The translations under genes and the position numbers were made by a program. A stretch of 37,385 bases of DNA from Pseudonocardia sp. (GTDB lineage Bacteria; Actinomycetota; Actinomycetes; Mycobacteriales; Pseudonocardiaceae), in assembly GCA_026785945.1 (NCBI GenBank), contig JAJAZD010000027.1:1-37385 (forward strand). The letters are read 5' to 3'. Shown piece after piece: positions 1 to 8,968 of this stretch (positions are counted from its first letter, which is position 1; each line of letters begins with the position of its first letter). The notes under the pieces are model-generated. The model saw only the letters and a list, made by a program, of their open reading frames with translations, searched no databases and was not told where the DNA came from.

Positions 1-1234
1 CACCCCGCGCGTCCACCGTGATCTTCTGCGACAGATCCCCCCGCGCCACCGCCGTGGTCACCTGCGCGATGTTGCGCACCTGACCCGTCAGGTTCGACGC
101 GAGCTCGTTGACGTTCTCTGTGAGGTCACGCCACGTGCCCGACACGTTCGGCACCGCCGCCTGGCCGCCCAGCTTGCCCTCGATGCCCACCTCACGCGCC
201 ACACGGCTGACCTCGTCGGCGAAGCTGGAGAGCTGGTCGACCATCGTGTTGACCGTGCTCTTGAGTTCCAGGATCTCGCCCCGGGCGTCGACGGCGATCT
301 TCTGCGACAGGTCGCCGGTGGCCACCGCCGTGGCGACGTGGGCGATGCCACGCACCTGGTCGGTGAGGTTGACGGCCATCAGGTTCACGGCGTCGGTGAG
401 GTTCTTCCACGTACCGGCGACGTTCGGCACGACGGCCTGTCCACCCAGGCGCCCGTCCGTGCCCACCTCCCGCGCCACGCGCGTGACCTCGTCGGCGAAC
501 AGGCGCAGCGTGGCGGTCAACGCGTTGATGGTGTCGGCCAGCTCGGCGACCTCGCCGCGGGCGTTCACCGTGATCGTGCGGGACAGGTCGCCGCGGGCGA
601 TCGCGGTGGCGGCGCTGGAGATCGACCGCACCTGGTTGGTGAGGTTGCTGGCCATGGTGTTCACCGAGTCGGTCAGCGCCCGCCAGGTCCCCGCGACGCC
701 GCGCACATCGGCCTGCCCGCCCAGGCGCCCGTCCGTGCCCACCTCCCGTGCCACGCGCGTGACCTCGTCGGCGAAGCTCGACAGCTGGTCGACCATCGTG
801 TTGACGGTGCGCCCGATGCGTCGGAACTCGCCGCGCAACGGGCGGCCCTCGATCTCCAGTGCCATGTGCTGGGAGAGGTCTCCCTCCGCGACGGCCTCGA
901 TCACGCGGGCGATCTCGGCCGTGGGCGCGGCCAGGTCGTCGATCAGGGCGTTGACCGACCGGGTACCGGTGGCCCACGCCCCGTCGTAGGACTCCTCGTC
1001 GAGGCGGTCCGACATCCGACCCTCGCGTCCGACAACGCGCCGGATCCGCAGCAGGTCGCGGTTGTGGCGCTCCTGCAACGTGACGAGCTCGTTGAACTGG
1101 TCCACGACCTCGGCGGCCGCGCCGTCGGCGAGCGCACCGTCGCGACGGGGCAGTCGCACGTCGAACCGGCCCTGACGCACCTGGTGCAGCGCCTGCGCGA
1201 GGTCCCGCAACAGGTTCGACTCCGTCGTGGTCAT
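1..1234 (-). CDS. HAMP-repeat hybrid-type sensor histidine kinase, OsaA-like (3' part outside window)
   Basis: The N-terminal 411 codons are present; the kinase domain would lie beyond the left edge. After a soluble N-terminus the protein is a chain of HAMP-like units with a strict 92-residue (276 bp) period: the DNA encoding [12 protein letters not shown] recurs around 209, 485 and 761. Recurring motifs are GDLSQKI/GDLSRTI, DARGE and VNTMVDQL. Poly-HAMP chains of this kind are known in actinobacterial OsaA-type and fungal group III osmosensing kinases, where they relay signal to a C-terminal kinase and receiver. The ATG at 1234 is chosen for its strong GGGGAGGAGG ribosome site. No transmembrane helix is visible before the repeats, so a cytoplasmic sensor is inferred. 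It diverges from the SpoIIE-type phosphatase at 1358, the arrangement known for osaA/osaC in Streptomyces. The family call is firm; OsaA orthology is inferred. Confidence 0.88.
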   Translation of the reverse strand, partial: MTTTESNLLRDLAQALHQVRQGRFDVRLPRRDGALADGAAAEVVDQFNELVTLQERHNRDLLRIRRVVGREGRMSDRLDEESYDGAWATGTRSVNALIDDLAAPTAEIARVIEAVAEGDLSQHMALEIEGRPLRGEFRRIGRTVNTMVDQLSSFADEVTRVAREVGTDGRLGGQADVRGVAGTWRALTDSVNTMASNLTNQVRSISSAATAIARGDLSRTITVNARGEVAELADTINALTATLRLFADEVTRVAREVGTDGRLGGQAVVPNVAGTWKNLTDAVNLMAVNLTDQVRGIAHVATAVATGDLSQKIAVDARGEILELKSTVNTMVDQLSSFADEVSRVAREVGIEGKLGGQAAVPNVSGTWRDLTENVNELASNLTGQVRNIAQVTTAVARGDLSQKITVDARG

Positions 1235-1357
1235 GACAGTCCTCCTCCCCGGCTCGGCACCGGTCCGGGCACCGCATGCGCGTGGTGAGGCTAGTCGATC
1301 CGCCTGACCGCGGTGCTGGCGCGAGCGGTCCGTCGGGGGACAGGGCAGACTGCGGCC

Positions 1358-3457
1358 GTGCCTGTTGAGCTCGAGCGGCGGATCCGGTTGCCGCCCGACG
1401 CCCGATCCGCGGCGAGGGCACGCAGGATGCTCCAGGACGCGCTGGGGGTTCTCGACGGGTTCGACACCGACTCCGACTCCGACCTCACCGACACGGCTGT
1501 GCTGCTGGCCAGCGAGCTGTGCGAGAACGCCGTGCTGCACGCCGGCACCGAGTTCGACGTCGAGCTCACCGTCTCCGACGCCGCGCTCGGTGTGGCCGTC
1601 ACCGACCACGGCGCCGGACCGTTGGAGCTGCACCTGGCCCAACCGCGGCGCCGCTACGGCCGCGCCGCCACGCACGGCCGCGGGCTGGCGCTGGTGGCGC
1701 GCCTGGCCACCTCGTGGGGGACCCGCCATGAGTCCGACGGGCGCCACGTCACGTGGTTCTCCCTGTCCCGGACGAGTTCCTCACCCGCCGGGCGAGTGGC
1801 CGAGTCGGAGGCGGAGTCGGATCCGGAGCGGGTGTGGGCGGCCGCCGACCAGGCCCGCTGGCTGTTGCGCGTCCCGCCCGCGCTCGTCGAGCGGCTCGAA
1901 CCCCTCGAACTGGTCGCCGAGCTCGTCCGCAGGCTCCGGGAGCTGCTCGACGCGGAGTACGTGTCCGTCGATGTCGACGAGGGCGACGGTTCGGGCCCCC
2001 GCGAGGTCGCCCGCGACGGAACGGGTCGGGTGGGTCGCGCGGGTCGCGAACCGGCGGTAGAGGTCGCGCTGCCGGTGACGCCGCCGCTGCGGGGCACGCT
2101 GCGGGTGTCACACCACGCGGGCGGCAGGTCCCCCGTCGATCCCGTCCGGATCCGCGACTTCACCGAGCTCGTCGCCTTCCGCATCGCGTTGGCCGTCGAG
2201 TCGCGGTGGCTGCGGCGGGTGGACCAGCGTCGGCGCACCTGGATGACCTATCTCGCCGAGACCAGCGAACTGTTCGGGCAGTCCCTCGACGTCGACCTGG
2301 CCGTCACCGTGGTGCCGCAGGTGGTCGTGCCGCGGCTGGGCCGGTGGTGCGCGGTGCATCTCGTCGACCCGAGCGGCCGACTCACCCTCGCCGCGTTGAC
2401 CCATGCCGACGAGAACGAACTGCCGGAGCTGCGCGCCGTGCTGGACCCCGACGCCGACCCCGGCCTGCCCCCGGCGCTGCGGGCCGGGCTTGCGGAGCTG
2501 GTCCGGGACGGCTCGGCTCCGGTCAGGGTCGCCGTGCCGACCGACGGCCTGGCTGTGCCGCTGCGGGCCCGAGGCACCACGATCGGCACCCTGCTGGTCG
2601 GGCGCCCGGACGGGCGCCCGCACAGTCCCGAGGACATCGTGCTGGCCGCCGACATCGCCCGTCGCGCCGCGCTGGCGATCCACAACGCCCAGAGCACCGC
2701 CGCGCACGTCGCGGTGTCCCAAGCCCTGCAGCAGGCACTGCTCCCCCGCGCCCTGCCGGTCGTGCCGGGAATCGAGTTCGCCGCCGAGTACCTGCCCGCC
2801 AGCTCCGGCAGCGACGTGGGCGGCGACTTCTACGACGTGGTGACCGTCGACCCGTCGCGCTGGATGGTGTCGATCGGCGACGTGTGCGGCAAGGGCGCCC
2901 GAGCCGCCGCGCGCACGGGGCTGGTGCGCGACGTCCTGCGCGTCGTCGTCCGCGACGGCCGCTCACTCCCCCGGGCCATCGAGATGCTCAACGACGTGAT
3001 GATGGAGGCGGCCGACCCGCTGCAGTTCTGCACGCTCGCGTCCGCGATCCTGAGCAGGCCCCGTCCCGGTGAACCCCCCGGCCTCGGCGTGGAGCTGGTG
3101 CTGGCCGGGCACCTGCAGCCCGTGGTCGTGCGTGCCGACGGCACCGCCGAGCTGGTGGGTCGCTTCGGTACCGCGGTCGGGCTGGTCGCCACGGTCCGGG
3201 TGGTGTGCACCCAGCACCGGCTCGGCCCGGGCGACACGCTGCTCGTGTACACCGACGGGGTCACCGAACGGCGGCGGGGACGCGAGCACTTCGGCGCGGA
3301 CCGGCTGCTCCGCGCCGCGGCCGCCGCCGCGGGCGGTTCGGCGGCACAGGTCGTCGCGGGAGTCCGGGAGGCCGTCGAGCGGTTCTCCCGCGATCCGCTG
3401 GGCGACGACATCGCGCTGCTCGCGGTCCGCGCGGCACCCGGGACTCCCGGCCGGTGA
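1358..3457 (+). CDS. SpoIIE-family PP2C phosphatase with RsbW-like ATPase and GAF domains, OsaC-like
   Basis: A protein of about 699 residues. Residues ~10-140 form an RsbW-like GHKL ATPase domain with N-box SELCENAVLHAG and the G-rich segment HGRGLALVARLA. A middle region (~160-290) looks like a degenerate sensor domain, and ~290-455 like a GAF domain. Residues ~459-695 are a SpoIIE/PP2C phosphatase with GGDFYDVV (~487), GDVCGKG (~507), YTDGV (~631) and GDDIALL (~682), which supply the metal-binding aspartates. Such proteins act in partner-switching control of sigma-B-like factors: the ATPase module binds or phosphorylates an antagonist and the phosphatase reverses this. Together with the divergent HAMP-repeat kinase, an osmotic or general stress role like S. 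coelicolor OsaC is inferred. The GTG at 1358 is preferred because homology begins just after it; an in-frame GTG at 1313 is the alternative. Confidence 0.9.
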   Translation: MPVELERRIRLPPDARSAARARRMLQDALGVLDGFDTDSDSDLTDTAVLLASELCENAVLHAGTEFDVELTVSDAALGVAVTDHGAGPLELHLAQPRRRYGRAATHGRGLALVARLATSWGTRHESDGRHVTWFSLSRTSSSPAGRVAESEAESDPERVWAAADQARWLLRVPPALVERLEPLELVAELVRRLRELLDAEYVSVDVDEGDGSGPREVARDGTGRVGRAGREPAVEVALPVTPPLRGTLRVSHHAGGRSPVDPVRIRDFTELVAFRIALAVESRWLRRVDQRRRTWMTYLAETSELFGQSLDVDLAVTVVPQVVVPRLGRWCAVHLVDPSGRLTLAALTHADENELPELRAVLDPDADPGLPPALRAGLAELVRDGSAPVRVAVPTDGLAVPLRARGTTIGTLLVGRPDGRPHSPEDIVLAADIARRAALAIHNAQSTAAHVAVSQALQQALLPRALPVVPGIEFAAEYLPASSGSDVGGDFYDVVTVDPSRWMVSIGDVCGKGARAAARTGLVRDVLRVVVRDGRSLPRAIEMLNDVMMEAADPLQFCTLASAILSRPRPGEPPGLGVELVLAGHLQPVVVRADGTAELVGRFGTAVGLVATVRVVCTQHRLGPGDTLLVYTDGVTERRRGREHFGADRLLRAAAAAAGGSAAQVVAGVREAVERFSRDPLGDDIALLAVRAAPGTPGR

Positions 3458-3635
3458 CCCCGCTCGCCCGGCACCGTCCACACGGCGCGGCGTACGCAAT
3501 TACAGCCATCGGCAGGTACCCCGCGCCGCCCGCCTGACCCATCCTGGACGCGGCACCGGATCGATACGGGCATGATCGGTCGTGGATGCGCACAGGACAG
3601 GCAGGATCGGTTCGGGATCGAGCAGGAAGGACCGG

Positions 3636-5126
3636 ATGCCGGAAGCGACCCGCCACCGCAGCCTCGCGCCGCGCCTGTGGCCGACCGTCCTGCTCGTCCT
3701 GGTCTGCCTGGGTGTGGGTATCCCGGTGACCGTCGCGCTGACCCCGGGCCGTGACGTCGTGACGTTCGGGCAGTACATCACCGTCGGCGCCCGCCCGCCG
3801 CAGGTCTCGGTCGTGGGGCCCGCGCGACTGGTCCAGGTCGGGAACACCGCGCTCGACATCGACCGCCTCCAGGTCTACGGCCCGCTGCGGCCCCAGCTGA
3901 CGATGGGCCCGGTGCAGCGGGGCGCCGACGCGGACGCCCTGTTCGATCCGGAGGCCGGGCCGCGGATGCGTGACGAGGCCGTCCGGGCCGTCACCGGCGG
4001 GTTCGTCGCGTGGTACCTGTGGGCCGGGCTCGGCCTGCTGGCGTTCGCCCTCGCCGCGGCCGCGGTGACGGCCGGGCTGCTCACCCTGCTCGTGTTGCGC
4101 CGGCAGAGCCGTTCCGGTGTCGCGCACCGGCCGTTGCACGACATCTGGTCCGACTGCGTCGGAGCCGCCGGACGGATGACCGGCGTCGCCGTGGTGGCCT
4201 CGACACTGGCCTGGGGCGCCTCCGGGGCGCTCGCGTACTCGGGCGCGGTGCAGGGCCTGAGCGGGGTGGCGTCACTGGCGCAGCTCGTCGGCGCCTTCCA
4301 TCTCTCACCTGATCCGGTCGGTCCCGCGGTCACCGGCTACTCGGGCGCCGTGATCGGCGACTCGCGGGCCGTCCGGGTCGGCGGGCCGGCTGTGCCGCCG
4401 GACGCCCCCGACAGCCGGTCCGACGACGTCGCGTGCGAGCGCAGCAGCGACTCCCTCGCGGCCGAGGTGGGGCGCCTGCTACCGGCGCGGGTGCTGAACC
4501 TGGCCTGCCCGAGCGCCACCGTCACCAGCGGGTTGCGCGGGCCGCAGGACCGCGGAGGGCAACTCGTGCCCGCCCAGGTCGGGGTGCTCAAGCAGGTGCA
4601 GGGCCTGCGGTTCGTCGTGGTGGCGATCGGGCCCAACGACGTCGGCTGGATCGACTTCCTGCGCTACTGCTACGGCGTGACCGACTGCGGTGACCAGCTG
4701 ACGCAGGGCGAGTTCGACTACCGGCTGGCCGCCTTCGACCGCGTCTACGGCGACCTGCTCGTCGACCTCAACGACCTGCCCGGTCGCCCGCAGGTGATCG
4801 TGGTGCCGTCCTACGGCGCGTTCCCGCCCGACGCCGACTGTCCCGACACCCGAGCGCCCGGCTACCCGGGACTCGACGCCACCAAGATCGAGCTGCTCAC
4901 CGCCCGCAACGAGCAGCTCAACGACGTGCTCGACGCGGGCGCGGGCAAGTACGGCTTCGCGGTCGCCACTCCCGAGCTGGCCCTGCTGTGCGACTCCGAC
5001 CAGGACGGGCTGGGCCCCGACCTCCAGGGCCTCGCCGACCCGTTCCCGTTTCATCCCACGGGCGTCGGGTCACTGCGCCTGGCCTCGTCCGTGCTCCGCC
5101 AGATCGGGTCGAGTCCGACCCGATAG
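3636..5126 (+). CDS. Membrane-anchored SGNH/GDSL-type hydrolase
   Basis: A 496-residue protein. A first hydrophobic segment (~12-32) acts as signal anchor, and a second and third (~115-150 and ~175-215) bracket an Arg-rich loop. The C-terminal ~260 residues are an SGNH hydrolase: block I GDS with nucleophile Ser243, block III GPND with Asn334, and block V with His473 in FHPTG and a nearby Asp468. This fold includes lipases, esterases and carbohydrate acetylesterases. The presumed extracytoplasmic domain suggests work on a cell-envelope lipid or acetylated polymer, but no substrate can be read from the sequence. The N-terminal part has no family I recognise. The ATG at 3636 has AGGAAGGA five bases upstream; an in-frame upstream ATG at 3582 lacks such a site. 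The gene stands alone, 178 bp after the phosphatase gene. Confidence 0.82.
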   Translation: MPEATRHRSLAPRLWPTVLLVLVCLGVGIPVTVALTPGRDVVTFGQYITVGARPPQVSVVGPARLVQVGNTALDIDRLQVYGPLRPQLTMGPVQRGADADALFDPEAGPRMRDEAVRAVTGGFVAWYLWAGLGLLAFALAAAAVTAGLLTLLVLRRQSRSGVAHRPLHDIWSDCVGAAGRMTGVAVVASTLAWGASGALAYSGAVQGLSGVASLAQLVGAFHLSPDPVGPAVTGYSGAVIGDSRAVRVGGPAVPPDAPDSRSDDVACERSSDSLAAEVGRLLPARVLNLACPSATVTSGLRGPQDRGGQLVPAQVGVLKQVQGLRFVVVAIGPNDVGWIDFLRYCYGVTDCGDQLTQGEFDYRLAAFDRVYGDLLVDLNDLPGRPQVIVVPSYGAFPPDADCPDTRAPGYPGLDATKIELLTARNEQLNDVLDAGAGKYGFAVATPELALLCDSDQDGLGPDLQGLADPFPFHPTGVGSLRLASSVLRQIGSSPTR

Positions 5127-5224
5127 GCGGCGCCGGACGTGAACACGGGACGTCCCGACCTCGATGCGGGCCGATGACCCGGACCCGGCATCGGATGAGG
5201 CGCCGAGCCCGGATCAGCCGCAGG

Positions 5225-5590
5225 TCAGCGCCCGCGGGAGGTCACGGCTGCGAGGGCGTCCACGATGCCGTCGCCGTAGTGACCGTTGAGCTTCGTAGTG
5301 CCCTCCCACGGCGCGTCGAACTCCGGCGAACGACCCTCGCGGGCGTAGGACAGCACGGGCGCCGGGCAGGCCTTCTCGGCGGCCGAACCCACGAGCACCC
5401 GCTCCACCGATCTCGGCGACATCGTCAGGTTGTCCCGATGACGGGGGTCACGCCTGCCGAACTCGCTCACGACCAACGCCGCCCCGGTCGCGGAACCAGC
5501 CACCCGGCGCGGCCAGCGAGATCTGCTCGGTGCCGTAGTTGGAGTAGTCCGCCTTGATCCCCGACGGGCCGACCGAGGCGGTGATGGCCG
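5225..5590 (-). pseudogene. Remnant of an S8 (subtilisin-like) peptidase, catalytic Ser segment deleted
   Basis: Two blocks typical of an actinobacterial S8 peptidase family are read in different frames. The first (~5480-5590) contains VGPSG, YSNYGTEQISLAAPGGWFRD. The second (5225 to ~5480) contains TGAALVVSEFGRRD, then a Cys-Pro segment and the usual C-terminus NGHYGDGIVDALAAVT. In intact relatives these blocks are separated by a stretch holding the catalytic GTSMASPH serine motif, which is absent here. The segment therefore has an internal deletion with a frame change, and everything upstream of the first block (catalytic Asp and His) is missing. It ends where dinB-like sequence begins on the other strand. 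It cannot encode an active protease. The identification rests on remembered family motifs, not on a database match. Confidence 0.72.
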
Positions 5591-6085
5591 TGTTGCGGTC
5601 GTTTCCCGTCGTGGTCGAGGTGATGGGCTGGGACGAGGCCTTCCTCGGATCCGACACCGATGACCCCAAGGCGCTCGCCCACGACGTGCGCCACGCCGTG
5701 CGCGCGCAGGCCGGGCTGTCGTGCTCGGTCGGCATCGGCGACAACCTCCTGCGGGCCAAGATCGCGACGGAGTTCGCGAAGCCCACCCCTGGGAGCGCGA
5801 GCGGACCGGGCACCGGCGTCTTCGTACCGACGGAGGCGAACTGGGGCGAGGTGATGGCCGACCTCCCGACGCAGGCGCTGTGGGGCATCGGCACCAGGAC
5901 GGCCCGCAGGCTGGCCGACCGGGGCCTGCACACGGTGCGCGACCTCGGCGCCGCCGACCCGGTGGCGCTGGCCGCGGACCTCGGACCGTCACTCGGGCCG
6001 TACTACGTACAGCTCGGGCGCGGCATCGGCCGGGCCAGCGTGGAGGGCTCGCCGTGGGTGCCCCGCTCACGGAGCCGGGGTCCGG
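5578..6085 (+). pseudogene. dinB: Internal fragment of DNA polymerase IV (DinB)
   Basis: About 165 residues of a Y-family polymerase are readable: a palm segment with the catalytic acid pair in GWDEAFLG, then GLSCSVGIGDNLLRAKIATEFAKP split by a slight insertion, the thumb/HhH segment WGIGTRTARRLADRGLHTV, and the typical block ending SPWVPRSRSRG. The N-terminal ~100 residues (including the first catalytic Asp) and the whole little-finger domain are missing. After RSRSRG the frame runs into sequence unrelated to DinB. The left end overlaps the S8 remnant on the opposite strand within about 15 bp, so the two fossils were joined by deletion or recombination. No plausible start codon with a ribosome site precedes it. 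It is treated as non-functional. DinB is normally a DNA-damage gene, and the next gene is controlled by a damage-type promoter. Confidence 0.78.
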
Positions 6086-6114
6086 GCGGAGTTCGACCGC
6101 ACCTGACGTTCGCC

Positions 6115-8127
6115 TCAGAACGACGGAAGATCATCGTGATCGCCCGGCGGGATTCCGGATGTCGGCGTCCGGGTCACCGGCGTCCGGGTCACCGGCGTCC
6201 GGGTCAGTGGCGTCCGGGTCAGTGGCGTCCGGGTCAGTGGAGCCGTGGTCAGCCGAACCAGGGTCAGCGGTGCCGGTGACGGTGTGGGTCGGTCCAGGAT
6301 CGAGCCCTCGACGTACCGGCCCGATCCGATGTCGGGATCGGGTTCGACCGGGCGCGGGAGCGGGGCCACCGTGGGTGGCGTGATCGGCTCGCCGCGGATG
6401 TGATGGATGCGGCCCAGCGGGCTCGTCCACCGGAACCGGCCGGGTTCGGGTTGAGCGAGAACCCACCCGCCCTCGGTCTTGAGACGGTGGTGCCGACCGC
6501 ACAGGGGTCCGATGTTGTGGCGGACCGTGCCGCCGCCCCGCGAGTGGTCGCGGGTGTGGTCCTTGTGCGACCGGCGGGCCGGACGCCGGCATCCCGGGAA
6601 GCAACACGTGCGATCGCGGACCTCGACGTGGCGGGCGAGCGCAGCCCGGGCGAACCGGGCGGCCGGGCGTCCGTCGAGGCGGGCGACGCCGTCGTCACGT
6701 GCGGCGAACTGGCGGGCGATGGCGGCCACCACGGCGGCCCAGTGGCCGCACACGTCCGAGTCGACGGCGAGCAGCGCCAGGACGTCGGCGTCGACGGACA
6801 GCTCGACCACGCCGCCACGGCAGCGACGACGCTCGACCCGCGCGACGACGGGCCGACGGCGGGTGGTGCCCGCGAGGATCAGATGCCCGTCGGCGTCGAC
6901 GACCGCGAACCGCCACTGCGCCCCCCTGAGCTGGGCCGACACGAGCGCCCGGGCAACCGCGGGCAGCACTGGCCCGAGGCCCGCCACCTCGCCGCACCGA
7001 TCGTCGAGTCCGATCAGGGTGGGCAGCCCGACCCGGATCTCGACCCCCGGCCGAACGACGCACGAGTCAGCGGGACCAGAGCCGCCGGTGGCCGCGTCTC
7101 GGGACGGAGAACCGTCGGCCGCGGAGCCCTGCCGGGCCGCTGTGCCCTCGGCGGCTCCACTGAGGGCGGCGCCTTCAGTGGGGTGGGCTGTGGCGGGCCC
7201 GCGGGCGCGGCCTGTGCCGGAGGTGGCGTCGGCGCGCGCGGCCGTGCGGGAGGCCGGCTGATCGGTGCCCTGCGGCTCCACGTCCTCCGGGCGGGGGCGG
7301 ACCAGCAGGGCCGCGACGATCTGGGCCTCGGTGAGGTGGTGGAAGGTGCCGTCCAGCATGCCGAGGAAGAGGTCGGCCTGGATCTGGGCGAGGCGGCCCG
7401 GGTGGCCGGCGCGCTGCACCGTCCCGGCGAGGAGATCGAGCCGCTCGCACGCGACGGCTGCCTCGTCGGCCGGTAGGCCGGTGGCGGTGACCGTGACGGT
7501 GCCGTCGTGGCTCAGATGGCCGACCACCGCCCGTTCCCGTACAGCCCGCCGGTAGCGGCGGCGGGCGTGCTCGGGATCGATGTCGTGGATCATGCGCATC
7601 AGCCGGGCCCGCAGCTGGCCCGTGGTCAGGCGCGGTGCCACCGGTACGAGTGCCGCGCATATCGCGGCCACCTGGTCGCGGGTCAGGTCGCCGTCGAGCT
7701 GCTCGGCGAACACCCAGGCCTTGGGCCGGTCGATCGCCCCGGCCGTCAGTGCGGCGTACACCAGCGGCAACCGGTTGACGACGGTGTCGGCGAAGGCGAG
7801 CTCCCCGTCGGCCGCAGCGCTCGTCAGGGTGAGCGCCGCCGCGATCTCGCCCGACGCCCACTCCTGCACGGCCTGCGCACGCTGCACGCCGAACAGCGCC
7901 CGCACGTGCGGATCCTCCGGGTCGGAGAACGGCGTGGAGCGCGCGACCTCGACGACGGCCGCCAACAGCCGCGCCTGCTCGTGAGCGACCTGCCGGTGCT
8001 GAGCCCGCAACACCGTGACGACATCGTCGTTGGCCACCCGGGCCAGGTCGAGCCCGGCGAGGACGGCGGCGAGGGCGGGCCCGGGCGGGATCTCCGGAAA
8101 CCCCTCGGGCAAATCGACCACCTGCAT
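6115..8127 (-). CDS. DUF222 / HNH endonuclease-domain protein (13E12-type), DNA-damage inducible
   Basis: A 670-residue protein. The N-terminal two thirds is an Ala/Arg-rich helical DUF222-type region, followed by a Thr/Ser/Gly-rich linker. The C-terminal HNH domain has RDRTCCFPGC, DHTRDHSRGG, RHNIGPLCGRHHRLK, giving the zinc-type cysteines and the His-Asn-His set, then the family's usual W-x-SPLGR end. The last ~50 residues carry a [LV]TRTP repeat from a 15-bp DNA repeat. The family is abundant in actinobacteria (the 13E12 repeat proteins of mycobacteria); its biological role is not established, although a mobile-element or DNA-repair association is often suggested. An in-frame ATG at 8142 lies inside the LexA box; the ATG at 8127 lies seven bases after a -10 element, which points to a leaderless transcript, so 8127 is chosen. 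Confidence 0.87.
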   Translation of the reverse strand: MQVVDLPEGFPEIPPGPALAAVLAGLDLARVANDDVVTVLRAQHRQVAHEQARLLAAVVEVARSTPFSDPEDPHVRALFGVQRAQAVQEWASGEIAAALTLTSAAADGELAFADTVVNRLPLVYAALTAGAIDRPKAWVFAEQLDGDLTRDQVAAICAALVPVAPRLTTGQLRARLMRMIHDIDPEHARRRYRRAVRERAVVGHLSHDGTVTVTATGLPADEAAVACERLDLLAGTVQRAGHPGRLAQIQADLFLGMLDGTFHHLTEAQIVAALLVRPRPEDVEPQGTDQPASRTAARADATSGTGRARGPATAHPTEGAALSGAAEGTAARQGSAADGSPSRDAATGGSGPADSCVVRPGVEIRVGLPTLIGLDDRCGEVAGLGPVLPAVARALVSAQLRGAQWRFAVVDADGHLILAGTTRRRPVVARVERRRCRGGVVELSVDADVLALLAVDSDVCGHWAAVVAAIARQFAARDDGVARLDGRPAARFARAALARHVEVRDRTCCFPGCRRPARRSHKDHTRDHSRGGGTVRHNIGPLCGRHHRLKTEGGWVLAQPEPGRFRWTSPLGRIHHIRGEPITPPTVAPLPRPVEPDPDIGSGRYVEGSILDRPTPSPAPLTLVRLTTAPLTRTPLTRTPLTRTPVTRTPVTRTPTSGIPPGDHDDLPSF
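6164..6268. repeat. 15-bp in-frame tandem repeat at the 3' end of the HNH gene
   Basis: Five near-identical 15-bp units (ggcgtccgggtcacc or ...cagt) run from 6164 to 6238, followed by two decayed units to 6268. On the minus strand they encode a [LV]TRTP pentapeptide repeat just before the C-terminus. Because the unit is a multiple of three, copy-number change keeps the frame. Confidence 0.9.
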
Positions 8128-8156
8128 GAGTCGAACATACATTCGACCCCCGACAG
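8127..8156 (-). promoter_or_regulatory. RecA-NDp / PafBC-type damage promoter with leaderless start
   Basis: The minus strand reads CTGTCGGGG (8156-8148), eight bases, then TATGTT (8139-8134), then six bases and the ATG at 8127. This fits the mycobacterial LexA-independent damage promoter TTGTCRGTG-N8-TAnnnT, recognised by PafBC, with two differences in the upstream element. The spacing places the first base of the ATG at the expected transcription start. The LexA box lies on top of the -10 element, so induction may need both LexA cleavage and PafBC. Confidence 0.62.
8131..8146. promoter_or_regulatory. LexA (SOS) box
   Basis: Minus-strand TCGAATGTATGTTCGA matches the actinobacterial SOS box TCGAAC-N4-GTTCGA with one mismatch in the left arm. 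It covers the -10 region of the HNH gene, where LexA would block transcription. SOS boxes at 13E12-type genes are known in mycobacteria. Confidence 0.82.
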
Positions 8157-8227
8157 TTTCGAGGACTACGACGGATGGGCGCCGGTCTCGGCGGGATGGA
8201 CGTACGCGGATTGTGTCCGCCGGGTGC

Positions 8228-8968
8228 TCAGCTGCTCCGGACGAGCCCGTCGAGCCGCCGCACCACCTCTTCCACCGTGGCGAGGACCGGGGCGTCGGGG
8301 GCGGGTGGGCGGGCGAGCAGGACCACAGGCAACCCCAGTTCGCGGGCGGCGACGAGTTTGGCGGCGGTCATCTCGCCACCGCTGTCGCGGGTGACGACGA
8401 CGTCGATGCGGTGCTCCCGCAGCAGGGCGCGCTCCGCGTCGGCGGTGAAGGGGCCCCGGCCGAGTATGAGGTGGACGCGGCGCGGCAGGGGCGGCGGCGG
8501 CGGGTCGACCGCCCGCACGACGCACCACAGGTCCAGCCCCGCGAACGCGGCGAGGTTCCCGCTCCCGGTGGCGAGGAAGACCCGCTCCCCCAGCTCGGGC
8601 AGCATCGCGGCCGCGGCCTCGGGCGACGGCACGCGGTGCCACCGGTCACCCGGCCCGGCGGTCCAGCCCTCCCGGCACAGGACGAGCAGCGGAAGCCCCA
8701 GCGCCGCGGTGGCCGCGACCGCGTGCGACGTCATCCGCGTCGCGAACGGGTGGGTGGCGTCGACGACGACATCGGTGTGGTGCTCGCGCAACCAGTTGAT
8801 CAACCCGGCGACGCCGCCGAACCCGCCCACGCGCACCTCCCCGCAGGGCAGCGTCGGCACCGACACACGTCCGGCCAGCGACGACGTCACCGCGTACCCG
8901 GGTCTCCGGTGCAGCGCCGACGCGAGCTGCCGGCCCTCGGCGGTGCCACCCAGGACGAGCAGGTTCAC
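8228..8968 (-). CDS. cobK: Precorrin-6A (cobalt-precorrin-6A) reductase
   Basis: A 246-residue protein matching the usual CobK/CbiJ length. It reduces a double bond of the corrin macrocycle with NADPH in cobalamin synthesis. It begins LLVLGGTAEGRQLA, the dinucleotide-binding start typical of the family, followed by VVVDATHPFA, VFLATGSGNL, RVHLILGRGPF and VVVTRDSGGEMTAAKL, all family landmarks in the expected order. The GTG at 8968 overlaps the TGA of cobF by GTGA, so translation is probably coupled; in-frame upstream codons lie inside cobF. No other cob genes are present nearby, so the rest of the pathway must be elsewhere. Confidence 0.95.
   Translation of the reverse strand: MNLLVLGGTAEGRQLASALHRRPGYAVTSSLAGRVSVPTLPCGEVRVGGFGGVAGLINWLREHHTDVVVDATHPFATRMTSHAVAATAALGLPLLVLCREGWTAGPGDRWHRVPSPEAAAAMLPELGERVFLATGSGNLAAFAGLDLWCVVRAVDPPPPPLPRRVHLILGRGPFTADAERALLREHRIDVVVTRDSGGEMTAAKLVAARELGLPVVLLARPPAPDAPVLATVEEVVRRLDGLVRSS

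Noticed and set aside
1-1233. Plus-strand frame over the HAMP gene
   Set aside because: The minus strand carries the recognisable HAMP repeats and a strong ribosome site at its ATG; the plus frame is antisense.
5578-6279. Intact small DinB-like gene
   Set aside because: It lacks the N-terminal catalytic Asp and the little-finger domain, and its continuation past 6085 is unrelated sequence.
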